DNA of 64,000 nt from assembly GCF_000166415.1 (NCBI RefSeq), contig NC_014654.1, positions 1 through 64,000 of the forward strand. The letters are read 5' to 3'. The notes beneath the pieces are model-generated. The model had not been told where the DNA came from. It made no database searches and worked only from the letters and a program-made list of their open reading frames with translations. A program made the position numbers and the translations under genes. Each line of letters opens with the position of its first letter. Position 1 is the stretch's first letter. The DNA comes from Halanaerobium hydrogeniformans (lineage in GTDB: Bacteria; Bacillota; Halanaerobiia; Halanaerobiales; Halanaerobiaceae). Shown here in pieces: positions 1 to 17,889 of the stretch.

Positions 1-76
1 AGTGTTTATTCAACCCCCTTTAAATGGGGGTGAATTTTACTTAAGATTAATTTTTTAGAATTACAGGAGGTATTTT

Positions 77-1498
77 ATGTCTTTTTCGCAAAAAGAACTA
101 AATCATATCTGGGAGAAAACTTTAGAGAAGATTAAAGAAAAAATTACTAATCCTAGTTTTAATACCTGGTTTTCAGAAACAAAAGCAGTTTTAACTACAA
201 AAGAAAATCAGCTGGTTTTACAGGTTCCTAATAACTTTATTCAGGAATGGATTGAAACACAATATATTAATTTAATTGAGGATATACTAAATGATCTCAC
301 TGGCAATGAATGGAGCCTGCTTTTACTAACTCCCAAAGAGGTAAAAAAATTCAAAGAAAAACAGGCTGAAAACAAAAAAGTCCACTCAAAAAATAATAAT
401 ACTGATCTGATGGATGAAACTGATGATTTCGATGATTTAGGGGAGCAGGAGGATGAAGAAAAACTTAATAATGGTTTTAATCCTAAATATACTTTTGATA
501 CTTTTGTAGTAGGTAACAGCAACCGTTTCGCTCATGCTGCTTCACTAGCTGTAGCAGAAGCACCAGCAAAGGCATATAATCCTCTTTTTATTTATGGAGA
601 TGTAGGTTTGGGTAAAACTCATTTAATGCAGGCTATTGCTCACTTTATTTTAAAAAATAATCCTGATTATAAGGTTGTGTATGTTTCATCTGAAACTTTT
701 ACAAATGAACTCATAAATTCAATTAAAGATGATTCAACTGTTGATTTTAGGGATAAATATAGAAATATAGATATTTTACTGGTTGATGATATTCAGTTTT
801 TAGCTGGCAAAGAACGGACTCAGGAAGAATTTTTTCATACTTTTAATACTTTGCATGAATCAAACAGACAGTTAATAATTTCCAGTGATCGCCCACCAAA
901 GGAAATTCCTACACTTGAGGAAAGACTTAGATCCCGATTTGAATGGGGTTTAATAACTGATATACAAAAACCTGATTTAGAAACTAGAATTGCTATTTTA
1001 AGAAAAAAGGCAGATATAGAAAACTTAACCATCCCTAATGAGGTAGTTATTTATATTGCCAATAAAATACAATCAAATATTAGAGAATTAGAAGGAGCAT
1101 TGGTTAAGGTTATTGCGTATTCTTCACTTGTTGATCGGGAAATAGATATTGAATTAGCCAGAGAAGCTTTAAAAGATCTAGTTAATAAGAAAAAAGATGA
1201 ACATATCGAGGTTAATATAGAACGAATCAAAAAAATTATTATTGAAGACTATAATTTACGGATGGAAGATATGGAATCTAAAAAAAGAACCCAAAATATT
1301 GCTTTTCCTCGTCAAATTGCAATGTATTTAAGCAGAGAATTAACAGATTTTTCTTTACCCCATATTGGAGACGAATTTGGTGGTAGAGATCATACAACTG
1401 TTATTCATGCTCATAATAAAATTAAAGAAAAAATAAAAAATGAAGAAGATTTCAGCAAGAAAATAGAACGTCTAACCAATACAATAAAACACGGATAA
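77..1498 (+). CDS. dnaA: Chromosomal replication initiator DnaA
   Basis: ATP-dependent initiator that binds DnaA boxes at oriC, opens the duplex and loads the replicative helicase. The 473 residues are a normal length. Domain I occupies about residues 1-90, an acidic linker about 100-135, and the AAA+ core about 136-350 with Walker A GDVGLGKT (174-181) and Walker B LLVDDIQF. The C-terminal DNA-binding domain carries the DnaA signature around [16 protein letters not shown] strong AGGAGG lies 6 nt before the ATG. The gene is followed directly by oriC and dnaN, the standard Firmicutes origin order. Identification is secure. Confidence 0.99.
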   Translation: MSFSQKELNHIWEKTLEKIKEKITNPSFNTWFSETKAVLTTKENQLVLQVPNNFIQEWIETQYINLIEDILNDLTGNEWSLLLLTPKEVKKFKEKQAENKKVHSKNNNTDLMDETDDFDDLGEQEDEEKLNNGFNPKYTFDTFVVGNSNRFAHAASLAVAEAPAKAYNPLFIYGDVGLGKTHLMQAIAHFILKNNPDYKVVYVSSETFTNELINSIKDDSTVDFRDKYRNIDILLVDDIQFLAGKERTQEEFFHTFNTLHESNRQLIISSDRPPKEIPTLEERLRSRFEWGLITDIQKPDLETRIAILRKKADIENLTIPNEVVIYIANKIQSNIRELEGALVKVIAYSSLVDREIDIELAREALKDLVNKKKDEHIEVNIERIKKIIIEDYNLRMEDMESKKRTQNIAFPRQIAMYLSRELTDFSLPHIGDEFGGRDHTTVIHAHNKIKEKIKNEEDFSKKIERLTNTIKHG

Positions 1499-1744
1499 AT
1501 TTATAAACAAAAATTGTGGATAGTTATTAAGGTAGTTGTAGATAGAATGTTAATAAAATAAAACTGTTAGTATGTGGATAACTTTTGGGTGTTAAGCCCA
1601 CATATTATCTACAGGCAAAATCAACTACTAGTTGGTATTAGAGGGCTTATCCACATATTAACAGCCCCTACTACTATTACTACTAGTTATATTAATAAAA
1701 AAACAACTATAATATTTTGTGCTTATTGTTAATAACTTTTTAAA
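1499..1744. other. oriC: Chromosomal origin oriC (dnaA-dnaN spacer) with DnaA boxes and DnaA-trio
   Basis: The 246-bp spacer holds four DnaA boxes visible by eye: TGTGGATAG (1515-1523), TGTGGATAA (1573-1581), TTATCTACA (1605-1613) and the consensus TTATCCACA (1647-1655). The last box is followed by a short GC-rich patch (about 1663-1668) and then six CTA-like triplets, CTACTACTATTACTACTA (1668-1685), before an AT-rich run. Box, GC patch, triplets and AT-rich DNA in this order match the basal unwinding element described in Bacillus, where DnaA-trios guide strand opening. The promoter of dnaN must also lie here. Confidence 0.93.
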
Positions 1745-1759
1745 ATGGAGGGATCTAAG

Positions 1760-2875
1760 TTGAAATTTTCAATAGAACAAAAGGATTTATACAAAGCTTT
1801 AAACATAGTTAGAAGAGCTGTAGCTAAAAACAAAACACTTCCTATTTTGACAGGTATTTATTTAAAAGTAGAAAAAAATATACTAAGTTTAAAAGCTACA
1901 GATTTAGAATTAGGTATTAAATATAATGTTAATGTTGATTCAGAAGAAGAGGGTTCAGTTGTATTGCCTGCAATGCAATTTATTAACATTATTAGAGAAT
2001 TACCGTCAGAAAAGATTGAAATTGAATTAAACGAAGATAAATGGCAGTTGCAAATAAATTGTTTAAACTCATTATTTAAAATTAATGGTTTTGATCCTGA
2101 TGAATTTCCAAGTCTACCAGAAGTTGAAGCAAGTGCTGAATTTAATTTGCCTGCTGCTAAATTTAAATCAATGCTGGAAAAGGTTAAAATATCAACTTCA
2201 AAAGATGAAACTCAACCAGCTTTGACCGGAGCGCTTTTTGTTGTTAAAGCAGAAGAAGTGAGAATGGTTTCAACCAATACATATCGATTATCTTATGTTG
2301 ATTCTCCTTTAAAAACTAATTTAGATCAAATAATAGAAGTTATTTTACCTGGTAGTACCTTAGATGAATTAAATAATTTACTGGAAGATGAAGGTAGTAT
2401 TGATATTGTAGTTGATAACAATTATGCTCGTTTTGAATTTGCTGGTATAGAATTAATATCTAGACTTATTGAAGGTAAATTTCCCAATTATGAACTAGTA
2501 ATACCAGATGAATTTAATTCAAAATTCAAAGCAGACTTATCTAAACTACATGGAGCAGTTAAAAGAGCATCATTGATAGCTAAAGAAGACGCGAATATAA
2601 TTTCTATTTCAGCTGATGAAGGAATAATGGAAATTAATTCAACTGAAGGAAGTGCTGGTTATGCTCATGAAGAGCTTTCAATAGAATTGTCCGGTCCTGA
2701 TCAAAAAATTAATATTGATGCTGGTTATTTAATTGATGTATTAAAAGTGTTAGATAGTGAAGAAATAAATATAGAAATGATAGGTCCATTAAATCCTCTT
2801 GTTATAAAAAATGAAGATCAAGCTGGAGGAAAATTTATTTATTTAATTATGCCTGTTAGAGCTCAGGCTTCTTAA
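1760..2875 (+). CDS. dnaN: DNA polymerase III beta subunit (sliding clamp)
   Basis: Ring-shaped processivity clamp that tethers DNA polymerase III to DNA. I place the start at TTG 1760: GGAGG (1747-1751) sits 8 nt upstream, and the resulting N-terminus, MKFSIEQKDLYKAL, is the normal DnaN start. An in-frame ATG at 1745 overlaps that ribosome-binding site and would only add five residues. The 371-residue product shows the three-fold repeated clamp domains and ends in the typical YLIMPVR. It lies directly downstream of oriC and is followed closely by the S4-domain gene and recF, so it is probably cotranscribed with them. Confidence 0.97.
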   Translation: MKFSIEQKDLYKALNIVRRAVAKNKTLPILTGIYLKVEKNILSLKATDLELGIKYNVNVDSEEEGSVVLPAMQFINIIRELPSEKIEIELNEDKWQLQINCLNSLFKINGFDPDEFPSLPEVEASAEFNLPAAKFKSMLEKVKISTSKDETQPALTGALFVVKAEEVRMVSTNTYRLSYVDSPLKTNLDQIIEVILPGSTLDELNNLLEDEGSIDIVVDNNYARFEFAGIELISRLIEGKFPNYELVIPDEFNSKFKADLSKLHGAVKRASLIAKEDANIISISADEGIMEINSTEGSAGYAHEELSIELSGPDQKINIDAGYLIDVLKVLDSEEINIEMIGPLNPLVIKNEDQAGGKFIYLIMPVRAQAS

Positions 2876-2888
2876 AGGAGGGTTATGT

Positions 2889-3107
2889 TTGGAAAAAATA
2901 GAGATTAATACCGATACAATAAACTTAGATCAATTTTTAAAATGGGCAAATATTGCTATGAGTGGTGGAGAGGCTAAATATCTAATTCAAGAAGGAGAAG
3001 TAACAGTTAATGGAGAAGTAGAAACACAGAGGGGAAAAACTCTAAAAGTGGGAGATGTTGTATCTCTAACTGGAAACGATAAAAAATATATAGTAAGTCG
3101 GGGATAA
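2889..3107 (+). CDS. yaaA: YaaA-type S4-domain RNA-binding protein
   Basis: A 72-residue protein made almost entirely of one S4 RNA-binding domain, with LDQFLKWANIAMSGGEAKYL followed by a beta turn around VTVNGEVETQRGKTL. Translation starts at TTG 2889, served by GGAGG at 2877-2881; the nearby ATG at 2885 is out of frame. Position between dnaN and recF is the conserved site of yaaA in Firmicutes. YaaA-like proteins have been linked to ribosome assembly, but the precise role is not settled. The gene ends 3 nt before recF. Confidence 0.9.
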   Translation: MEKIEINTDTINLDQFLKWANIAMSGGEAKYLIQEGEVTVNGEVETQRGKTLKVGDVVSLTGNDKKYIVSRG

Positions 3108-3110
3108 TAA

Positions 3111-4232
3111 ATGCATTTAAAAAGGGTTCTCTGCCGTAATTTTCGCAATTTCGATGAAATAATACTTGATTTAAATTCAAATTTAAATATATTTTTAGGT
3201 GATAATGGTCAGGGAAAAACAAATTTATTAGAAGCAATTTACATAATGGCTACAACTAATTCCCACCGCAGTAGTGTTTGTTCTGAATTAATAAATTGGA
3301 AAAAAGAAGAAGCTCTTATTCAGTTGCTTTTAGAGCGCAGAGAGGGTAATATTAAATTAGCTATGCGTTTAGATAAAGGTGGACGCAGGGTAGAATTAAA
3401 TGATAATCCACTTGATAAGGTAAAAGAAATGGTGGGTTATCTTAATGCTGTTTTATTTTCGCCTGAAGATTTAAAGTTGGTTAAAGAGGGACCTTCTCAC
3501 CGGAGAGAATTTATTAATTTGGAAATTTCTCAGGTTAGCAGATATTATAATCATCTTTTAAGTAAATATGATCATATTTTAAAACAGAGGAATAATCTTT
3601 TAAAATCAATTAGAGATGGGAAAAAATCTTCAGAAAATATGCTCTCTATTTGGGATGAACAGTTATCTACTATTGGGGCAAAAATTATTTTAAAAAGAAT
3701 AGAAGTAGTTGATAAATTAAAAATCTTGGCTAGACTTTCTCAAAGACAGATAACAGAGGGAAAAGAAGAACTAGAAATAGAATATGATATATCATTAGAT
3801 GGTTTTTCTGAAAAAATGGGAGAGGCAGAGTTGAGAGGACTTTTTAATAAAAATTTAAAAGAAAAAAGAGAACAAGAAATTAATAGAGGTTATACTGTTA
3901 TTGGACCACACAGAGATGATCTAATCTTAAAGATAAATGAGATGGATTTAAGAAAATATGGATCTCAAGGCCAACAGAGAACTGCTGCTCTGGCTTTAAA
4001 ACTTGCAGAGCTTGAATTTATGAAATCTGAAACGGGAGAATATCCAGTTCTGCTTTTAGACGATGTTTTTTCTGAATTAGATAGTTTAAGAAGAAAAGCA
4101 TTGATTAATATTATAGCAAATAAAATTCAAACTATAATTACAGCAACAGACGGAGAAAATTTATCCGGACTTAAAAATAACTCTTATCATGTTTATAGAG
4201 TTAAAGAGGGTAAAATTAAAAAAAGAGGGTGA
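3111..4232 (+). CDS. recF: DNA replication and repair protein RecF
   Basis: SMC-like ATPase that helps load RecA at single-strand gaps together with RecO and RecR. The 373-residue protein has Walker A GDNGQGKTN near residue 30, the ABC-type signature SQGQQRT near 285, and Walker B LLLDDVFSELD near 315. These and the length are typical of RecF. It begins 3 nt after yaaA and its end overlaps the extended reading frame of the DUF370 gene, so the cluster is translated as an operon. Nothing unusual. Confidence 0.96.
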   Translation: MHLKRVLCRNFRNFDEIILDLNSNLNIFLGDNGQGKTNLLEAIYIMATTNSHRSSVCSELINWKKEEALIQLLLERREGNIKLAMRLDKGGRRVELNDNPLDKVKEMVGYLNAVLFSPEDLKLVKEGPSHRREFINLEISQVSRYYNHLLSKYDHILKQRNNLLKSIRDGKKSSENMLSIWDEQLSTIGAKIILKRIEVVDKLKILARLSQRQITEGKEELEIEYDISLDGFSEKMGEAELRGLFNKNLKEKREQEINRGYTVIGPHRDDLILKINEMDLRKYGSQGQQRTAALALKLAELEFMKSETGEYPVLLLDDVFSELDSLRRKALINIIANKIQTIITATDGENLSGLKNNSYHVYRVKEGKIKKRG

Positions 4233-4240
4233 GTTTTAAG

Positions 4241-6423
<2,183 letters not shown>

Positions 6424-6446
6424 ATCTTATTATTATATAAAGGCTG

Positions 6447-8954
6447 GTGAATAATTTGAATCAAAAAGCAGCAAGAGTAGAAAAAATTGACATAGATAAA
6501 GAAATGAGGGGTTCTTATCTTGATTATGCAATGAGTGTAATTGTAGGTAGAGCTCTTCCTGATGTAAGAGATGGCTTAAAACCTGTTCATAGGAGAATAT
6601 TATATGCTTTAAATGATCTAGGTATGACTCCTAATAAACCACATAAAAAATCAGCTCGTATTGTTGGGGAAGTACTTGGTAAATACCATCCTCATGGTGA
6701 TACAGCTGTTTATGATACTATGGTAAGGATGGCCCAGGATTTTTCATATCGCTATCCACTTATCGATGGACATGGTAACTTTGGGTCTGTTGATGGTGAT
6801 TCAGCAGCAGCCATGCGTTATACAGAAGCAAGAATGTCATCTATCACAACAGAATTATTAACAGATATAAATAAAGAAACTGTAGATTTCACACCTAATT
6901 TTGATGAATCTTTAGAAGAACCGCAAGTTTTACCGGCAAGGTTCCCCAATCTTTTGGTAAATGGAAGTGCAGGAATTGCAGTTGGAATGTCAACAAGCAT
7001 TCCTCCTCATAACCTGGGCGAAGTAATAGATGGTGTCGTAAAATTAATTACTAAACCAGAAATAACAACCAAAGAATTAATGACAATTATTAAAGGACCT
7101 GATTTTCCTACAGGTGGACAGATTATGGGAAGGGGAAGTATCTACAAAGCTTATAAAACTGGTAGAGGAAAATTAACAGTCAGAGCTAAAACAAGGATCG
7201 AAGATTTAAAGGTTAATAGAAAACAGATTATAGTAGATGAATTACCCTTTCAGGTAAATAAAGCTCGTTTGATCAAAAAAATTGCTAATCTGGTTAAAGA
7301 TGAAAAAATTGATGCTATTTCTGATATTAGAGATGAATCTGATAGAGATGGAATGAGAATTGTAATAGAGTTAAAAAGAGAAGCTACTCCAGAAGTTGTT
7401 TTGAATCAATTATATAAACACAGCAGATTACAAATAACCTTTAGTACAATAATGATTGCTCTGGTAAATAATGAGCCAAAGGTATTATCATTAAAAGAAA
7501 TTTTAGAACATTATTTAGAACATCAAAAGAAAGTGATTACCCGAAGAACTAAATATGATTTAGATAAGGCATTAGATAGAGCTCATATTTTAGAAGGATA
7601 TAAAATTGCTCTGGCAAACATAGATGAAATTGTAGAAATGATTAAAGAAGCTGAAGATGTGGATACTGCTAGAATTGCATTAATGGATGATTATGAATTA
7701 TCTGAGATTCAAGCAAATGCGATTTTAAGAATGAGATTGCAGAGTTTAACAGGGTTAGAAAGAAATAAAATTGATACTGAATATGATGAACTTCAAGCTA
7801 AAATAACCAGATATCGTTCTATTTTAGCTGATGAAGATAAACTTCTTAATATAGTTAAAAAAGAGATATTAGAAATAAAAGACAAATATAATGATAAGCG
7901 TAGAACTAAGATTATGGATAAGGTAACTGATCTTGAAATTGAAGATTTAATAGAAGAAGAACAAATAGTAATTACTATGACCCATCAGGGATATATAAAA
8001 AGAATGGCATTAGATCTCTATAGAAGTCAAAGACGTGGAGGTAAAGGTGTAATTGGTATTAGTACCAAAGAAGAGGATTTTGTAGAAAATATATTTACTA
8101 CTACAACCCACCATAAATTCCTGTTTTTCAGCAATCAAGGAAGGGTCTATAGACTTAAAGGATATCAAATTCCAGAAGCAGGTAGACAGGCAAGGGGTAC
8201 GGCAATAATAAATCTTTTAGAATTAAAAGAAGAAGAAAGAATAACCGCCGTGATTCCTGTTAAAGAGTTTCCTGAAGATGCCTATTTAATTATGGCCACC
8301 AAAAATGGTTTAATTAAAAAGACATCATTAGATGCTTATGATACTAATTATACTGGACTGATTGGTATTAATTTACGAGAAAATGATGAATTAATTGGTG
8401 TCAGGATTATTGATGAAGATGAGAATATAATTTTAGTTAGCAAAAATGCCAAAGCTATTCATTTTAATGAAAGTGATGTAAGGTCAGTAGGTAGAAATTC
8501 TTATGGAGTTAGAGGAATCAGGCTTAGTGAAGAAGATTATGTAATAGACATGGGAATTGATTCTGCTGGAGAGCATCTGCTTGTAATTACCGAAAATGGA
8601 TATGGTAAAAAAACACCTCTTACAGAGTACAGAATTCAAAACAGAGGTGGAAAAGGTATATTAACTGCTAATATAACCGAAAAAAATGGTCAACTTGCAG
8701 CAGCTAAAATTGTAGATGCTAATTCTGAAATGATGGTTATTACTCACGAAGGAATTATTATTAGAGTTCAGGCAGAAGAAATATCAACTACAGGTAGAAA
8801 TACTATTGGTGTTAAAATAATAAATGTTGAAGAAGATGATAAAGTAGTTTCTCTTGCTAGAATTAATGAAGATGAGATAGTGGATGAACTCGAAGAATTA
8901 GATAAAATAGAAACAGAAACTGATGATCTAGATAAATTATATGAAGAAGAATGA
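6447..8954 (+). CDS. gyrA: DNA gyrase subunit A
   Basis: Breakage-reunion subunit of gyrase. The 835-residue protein has the catalytic tyrosine in [10 protein letters not shown], the helix [15 protein letters not shown] that forms the quinolone-resistance region, and the GyrA box QRRGGKG that wraps DNA in the C-terminal beta-propeller; the tail is strongly acidic. The position equal to E. coli Ser83 is Thr here. Start is uncertain: GTG 6447 is listed, but TTG 6456 has better spacing from GGTGA and would shorten the protein by three residues. It lies 23 nt after gyrB in the usual pair. Confidence 0.97.
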   Translation: MNNLNQKAARVEKIDIDKEMRGSYLDYAMSVIVGRALPDVRDGLKPVHRRILYALNDLGMTPNKPHKKSARIVGEVLGKYHPHGDTAVYDTMVRMAQDFSYRYPLIDGHGNFGSVDGDSAAAMRYTEARMSSITTELLTDINKETVDFTPNFDESLEEPQVLPARFPNLLVNGSAGIAVGMSTSIPPHNLGEVIDGVVKLITKPEITTKELMTIIKGPDFPTGGQIMGRGSIYKAYKTGRGKLTVRAKTRIEDLKVNRKQIIVDELPFQVNKARLIKKIANLVKDEKIDAISDIRDESDRDGMRIVIELKREATPEVVLNQLYKHSRLQITFSTIMIALVNNEPKVLSLKEILEHYLEHQKKVITRRTKYDLDKALDRAHILEGYKIALANIDEIVEMIKEAEDVDTARIALMDDYELSEIQANAILRMRLQSLTGLERNKIDTEYDELQAKITRYRSILADEDKLLNIVKKEILEIKDKYNDKRRTKIMDKVTDLEIEDLIEEEQIVITMTHQGYIKRMALDLYRSQRRGGKGVIGISTKEEDFVENIFTTTTHHKFLFFSNQGRVYRLKGYQIPEAGRQARGTAIINLLELKEEERITAVIPVKEFPEDAYLIMATKNGLIKKTSLDAYDTNYTGLIGINLRENDELIGVRIIDEDENIILVSKNAKAIHFNESDVRSVGRNSYGVRGIRLSEEDYVIDMGIDSAGEHLLVITENGYGKKTPLTEYRIQNRGGKGILTANITEKNGQLAAAKIVDANSEMMVITHEGIIIRVQAEEISTTGRNTIGVKIINVEEDDKVVSLARINEDEIVDELEELDKIETETDDLDKLYEEE

Positions 8955-8996
8955 TTGTAAAAATTATAAATATTATAAAATAAAGGTGTTTTAAGG

Positions 8997-9036
8997 CTAT
9001 AAAACCCGCTTTCACAGGGGTTTTTATAGTCAAATG
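8997..9036 (+). terminator. Rho-independent terminator after gyrA
   Basis: An inverted repeat, CTATAAAACCC paired with GGGGTTTTTATAG (8997-9029), ends in a T-rich tail. It separates the gyrase transcript from the rRNA promoters that begin about 25 nt later. Confidence 0.7.
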
Positions 9037-9055
9037 AAATAAAATCAATAATTCC

Positions 9056-9085
9056 TTGACAAAGGAAGTTAATCAATGTTAACAT
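9056..9085 (+). promoter_or_regulatory. rRNA operon promoter P1
   Basis: TTGACA (9056-9061) and TAACAT (9080-9085) are separated by 18 bp. It is followed by AAATGTCGCTG, the same downstream word that follows P2, which suggests the two start regions arose by duplication. Confidence 0.7.
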
Positions 9086-9142
9086 AGTAAATGTCGCTGA
9101 AAAAGACACATTGTTTTTTTGGAAAAATAATAAAAAAAGTTC

Positions 9143-9171
9143 TTGACAAACGACAGCAGTATTGATAAGAT
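9143..9171 (+). promoter_or_regulatory. rRNA operon promoter P2
   Basis: TTGACA (9143-9148) and TAAGAT (9166-9171) are separated by the ideal 17 bp. The AAATGTCGCTG word follows as in P1. Tandem promoters are usual for Firmicutes rRNA operons. Confidence 0.78.
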
Positions 9172-9177
9172 ATTAAA

Positions 9178-9501
9178 TGTCGCTGTTAAAAACAAAAGCG
9201 ATCTGTGAGGGGCAAAACTTCCCGAGCAAAGCACCAATCTTAGTATTATTAAAGAAGATAGAGTGCGACGGTCTCAATGACCTAGCAAGGTATCATCTTA
9301 TTATTGTTCTATTAAAGAAGATCAGTGCGACGGACTCAATGTCCAAGTGCTGAATCATCCTTTTTGTTCTATTAAAGAAGATTCAGTGAACCTTGAAAAT
9401 TAAACAGCAAGCCAACGTTAATATACTTTGAGTGTTAAAACTTAAAAGTAATTATTAGTTCAAAGCTTTTATATAAATAATAGAAGCCAAATCAAATTCT
9501 T
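9178..9501 (+). repeat. rRNA leader with three ATTAAAGAAGAT repeats and covarying hairpins
   Basis: The transcribed leader holds three copies of ATTAAAGAAGAT at 9248-9259, 9311-9322 and 9371-9382, spaced 63 and 60 nt. Copies two and three are preceded by TGTTCT, so each reads TGTTCTATTAAAGAAGAT and resembles a boxA antitermination signal. Copies one and two are each followed by a small hairpin with loop TCAAT: GGTC/GACC (9270-9282) and GGAC/GTCC (9332-9344). The paired changes keep the stem, which is evidence for structure in the RNA. Positions 9389-9412 form the 5' arm of the 16S processing stem. Confidence 0.7.
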
Positions 9502-11057
<1,556 letters not shown>

Positions 11058-11185
11058 AGAGAACGTGAGCTTGCTGTTTAATTTTGAAGGTTTGCAAAAA
11101 TCATTCAATAAAAATAAAAAATAGAAAAAACAAATAAATCCTGCAATAAAAGATGTGAGGATTTATATTAATTTAAAAAGAGAAT

Positions 11186-11262
11186 GGGTCTATAGCTCAG
11201 TTGGTCAGAGCGCACGCCTGATAAGCGTGAGGTCGGTAGTTCAAATCTACCTAGACCCACCA
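11186..11262 (+). tRNA. tRNA-Ile (GAT)
   Basis: 77-nt cloverleaf with anticodon GAT, paired acceptor GGGTCTA/TAGACCC, a standard T-loop TTCAAATC and an encoded CCA. Its place in the 16S-23S spacer is the usual one. Confidence 0.97.
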
Positions 11263-11287
11263 TTTCACTAATTTAGAACTACTATAC

Positions 11288-11363
11288 GGGGGTATAGCTC
11301 AGCTGGGAGAGCGCCTGCCTTGCAAGCAGGAGGTCAGCGGTTCGAATCCGCTTACCTCCACCA
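11288..11363 (+). tRNA. tRNA-Ala (TGC)
   Basis: 76-nt cloverleaf with anticodon TGC, acceptor GGGGGTA paired with TACCTCC (one G-T pair), T-loop TTCGAATC and an encoded CCA. It is the second spacer tRNA of the rRNA operon. Confidence 0.97.
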
Positions 11364-11481
11364 ATTTAACACCTTGAATGTTAGAAATCAGAAGTTAGGA
11401 TATAAGCAAAAAATAAAACTAACTTTTAATTTGTAACATTTAAAAACTGTACATTGAAAAATGCATATAGGAAATAATATA

Positions 11482-14512
<3,031 letters not shown>

Positions 14513-14549
14513 TATTTATTTCCTATATGTATCTTTGAATTTACAGTTT

Positions 14550-14665
14550 TCCGGTGGTAATTGCGGAGGGGTAACACTTGTTCCCATTTCGAACACAAAA
14601 GTTAAGTCCTCCAGCGCCTATGGTACTGCATTGGTAACGATGTGGGAGAGTAGGTCTCTGCCGGA
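14550..14665 (+). rRNA. rrf: 5S ribosomal RNA
   Basis: A 116-nt 5S rRNA whose ends pair (TCCGG with CCGGA) and which contains the conserved CCATTTCGAACAC and GTGGGAGAGTAGGT segments. The operon transcript probably ends just after it in the TCCTTTTTTG run at about 14665-14675. Confidence 0.95.
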
Positions 14666-14796
14666 TCCTTTTTTGTTTTAAATTAATATATTTTCCATTA
14701 AAAAAACTGATAAATATTTAAAAAAATACTGGAAATAATAAATAAATTATGCTAAAATAATAAATAAGGGAAATAATAATATAACTTTAATAATAC

Positions 14797-14872
14797 TCCC
14801 CGATAGCTCAGTTGGTAGAGCAGGTGACTGTTAATCATCTTGTCGCAAGTTCGAGTCTTGCTCGGGGAGCCA
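14797..14872 (+). tRNA. tRNA-Asn (GTT)
   Basis: 76-nt cloverleaf with anticodon GTT, acceptor TCCCCGA/TCGGGGA, T-loop TTCGAGTC and an encoded CCA. It lies 131 nt after the 5S gene and could be a tail gene of the rRNA transcript or have its own promoter. Confidence 0.97.
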
Positions 14873-15044
14873 TTTTTTAAATATAATTGTCAGAATAATT
14901 TCATTAATATAAAAACTTTCATATAGATGCCGTTAAAGCCAGTATATACAAGGTGGGATCAGATGATGAATGTTAAGATGAGAGTTGAAACAATATTAAA
15001 AATTTTGCATATCTTTACATTCTTTTCATTATTTTTAAAATTAT

Positions 15045-15072
15045 TTGACAAATCTGAAAAAAATGCTATACT
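15045..15072 (+). promoter_or_regulatory. Promoter upstream of the glycerol genes
   Basis: TTGACA (15045-15050), 16-bp spacer, TATACT (15067-15072). It would start transcription near 15080, ahead of the terminator-like hairpin at 15135-15206 and the membrane-protein gene at 15339. Confidence 0.65.
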
Positions 15073-15127
15073 ATTTCTAGTGATAAAAAAATGTGTAAAA
15101 AATTGAATATAAAATTAGGTGGAGAAA

Positions 15128-15206
15128 ATGAGAAAACCTTATTGATAATAACTTGAGCTAACTATGTCTAAATACTTTTATTAGTTGTTATCAATAAGGT
15201 TTTTTT
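15128..15206 (+). promoter_or_regulatory. Leader hairpin (attenuator-like) with a five-codon ORF
   Basis: A 19-bp stem, 15135-15153 with 15183-15201 (one G-U pair), is followed by a T7 run and looks like a complete intrinsic terminator between the promoter and the gene at 15339. A tiny ORF, ATG AGA AAA CCT TAT TGA (15128-15145), preceded by AGGTGGAG, overlaps the left arm. A ribosome on it would block the hairpin. The gene could be controlled by attenuation, or the segment could instead make a small RNA of about 120 nt. No known riboswitch is recognised. The rest of 14873-15338 shows no gene. Confidence 0.5.
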
Positions 15207-15338
15207 CATTGAAACCTTAATATATTAATTGGAAGGGGGATAGAAAAATAGTACTTAGGTTGAATTAATTTCATAATATTATGACTATATTATCTTTATT
15301 ATCTATTAGGAAAATCAAAAATTAGGAGGATTAAGTAT

Positions 15339-16214
15339 ATGGGAATTACTTTAAATTTAGTTTTAGCAGCTTTTGGTGGCGGACTTTTCGGATCAGCAAT
15401 CGGTGCATTACCCGCATTTATTTTTACAGGATTTTTAGTATTAGCTGGTGAAGCTCTAGCACTCGCTGGAGGAGCAGGAGATTTTACAGGAGTTATAGCA
15501 TTTGGTACTTTATTTGGTCCACATATCGCTTTTGCTGGTGGAGCAGCTGCAACAGCTTATGCTGCAAGCAAAGGTAAATTAGAGGGTGGAGCAAATATCT
15601 TAAAACCTTTAATGGGAATTAGAGAAAACTGGGACATCTTACTTGTTGGTGGAGCTTTTGGTGTTTTAGGTTTAGTAGTTAATCAATTCTTAGCTTCAAT
15701 TGGTACTCCTAGTGATACAATTGCTATCACTGTTGTTGTTTCTGCTTTAGTTCATAGAGTTGCTTTTGGTGAAACAGGTATCTTTGGTAAATATGATCCA
15801 GAAGTAAGTGATTCAAGATGGAGTATTACTCCTGATATTGCCTGGTTACCATGGCAGATGAATCTTTCTCAATTAATTCCAATTGGTTTAGGTACAGGTT
15901 TAGTTGCTGGGTTTGTTGCAATAGAAACTGGTACAGTATTTATCATGTTCGGTATTACAGCTGCTTCTTTAATTATTCTGCAGACAATGGGTGAAGGTCC
16001 AGTTACTCACCATATAGCTTTCCCTGCAGCAGCGGCAGCAATGGCTACAAACAGTGTTATCTGGGGTGGAATCTTTGGTGTGCTAGGTGCTATCTTAGGT
16101 GAATTCTATGCTCGCTTATTCTACTCTTGGGGAGATACTCACATTGACCCTCCTGCAGCAACAATTGCAACATTGATTACAGCTGCAATGTTATTCTTAG
16201 GATTCTCATTCTAA
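15339..16214 (+). CDS. Polytopic membrane protein, candidate glycerol facilitator
   Basis: A 291-residue, very hydrophobic protein with about eight probable membrane segments rich in Gly and Ala, a soluble loop around residues 147-170 (FGKYDPEVSDSRW) and a final segment after HIDPPAATIATL. No signal peptide or known catalytic motif is visible. The NPA motifs of GlpF aquaglyceroporins are absent. It lies just upstream of glpK on the same strand, and no other glycerol entry protein is in the locus, so a role in moving glycerol or a related polyol is inferred. From memory, haloarchaeal glycerol-kinase loci also carry an uncharacterised membrane protein proposed as a facilitator. A good AGGAGG precedes the ATG. 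Confidence 0.55.
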   Translation: MGITLNLVLAAFGGGLFGSAIGALPAFIFTGFLVLAGEALALAGGAGDFTGVIAFGTLFGPHIAFAGGAAATAYAASKGKLEGGANILKPLMGIRENWDILLVGGAFGVLGLVVNQFLASIGTPSDTIAITVVVSALVHRVAFGETGIFGKYDPEVSDSRWSITPDIAWLPWQMNLSQLIPIGLGTGLVAGFVAIETGTVFIMFGITAASLIILQTMGEGPVTHHIAFPAAAAAMATNSVIWGGIFGVLGAILGEFYARLFYSWGDTHIDPPAATIATLITAAMLFLGFSF

Positions 16215-16335
16215 GTAAATTTTATGCTTAACAATTAATTATAGCTTGAAATAAGATAAATAGATTGCATTCACTATGATTAATGTAAGACCTTTTATAG
16301 ATTCATGTAAGATAACAAAATAACAAGAGGAGTGA

Positions 16336-17838
<1,503 letters not shown>

Positions 17839-17889
17839 AAAAATAATATAAAGTTACTATTATATTATTGGACATAGAAAATTAGAAAG

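Noticed and set aside
1745-1759. ATG start for dnaN
   Set aside because: The ATG overlaps the GGAGG that serves TTG 1760, and family proteins start at the TTG position.
9248-9382. Regularly spaced repeats in the rRNA leader as a CRISPR array
   Set aside because: Only three short repeats, with spacers that are themselves related hairpins, inside a transcribed rRNA leader. No cas genes are near.
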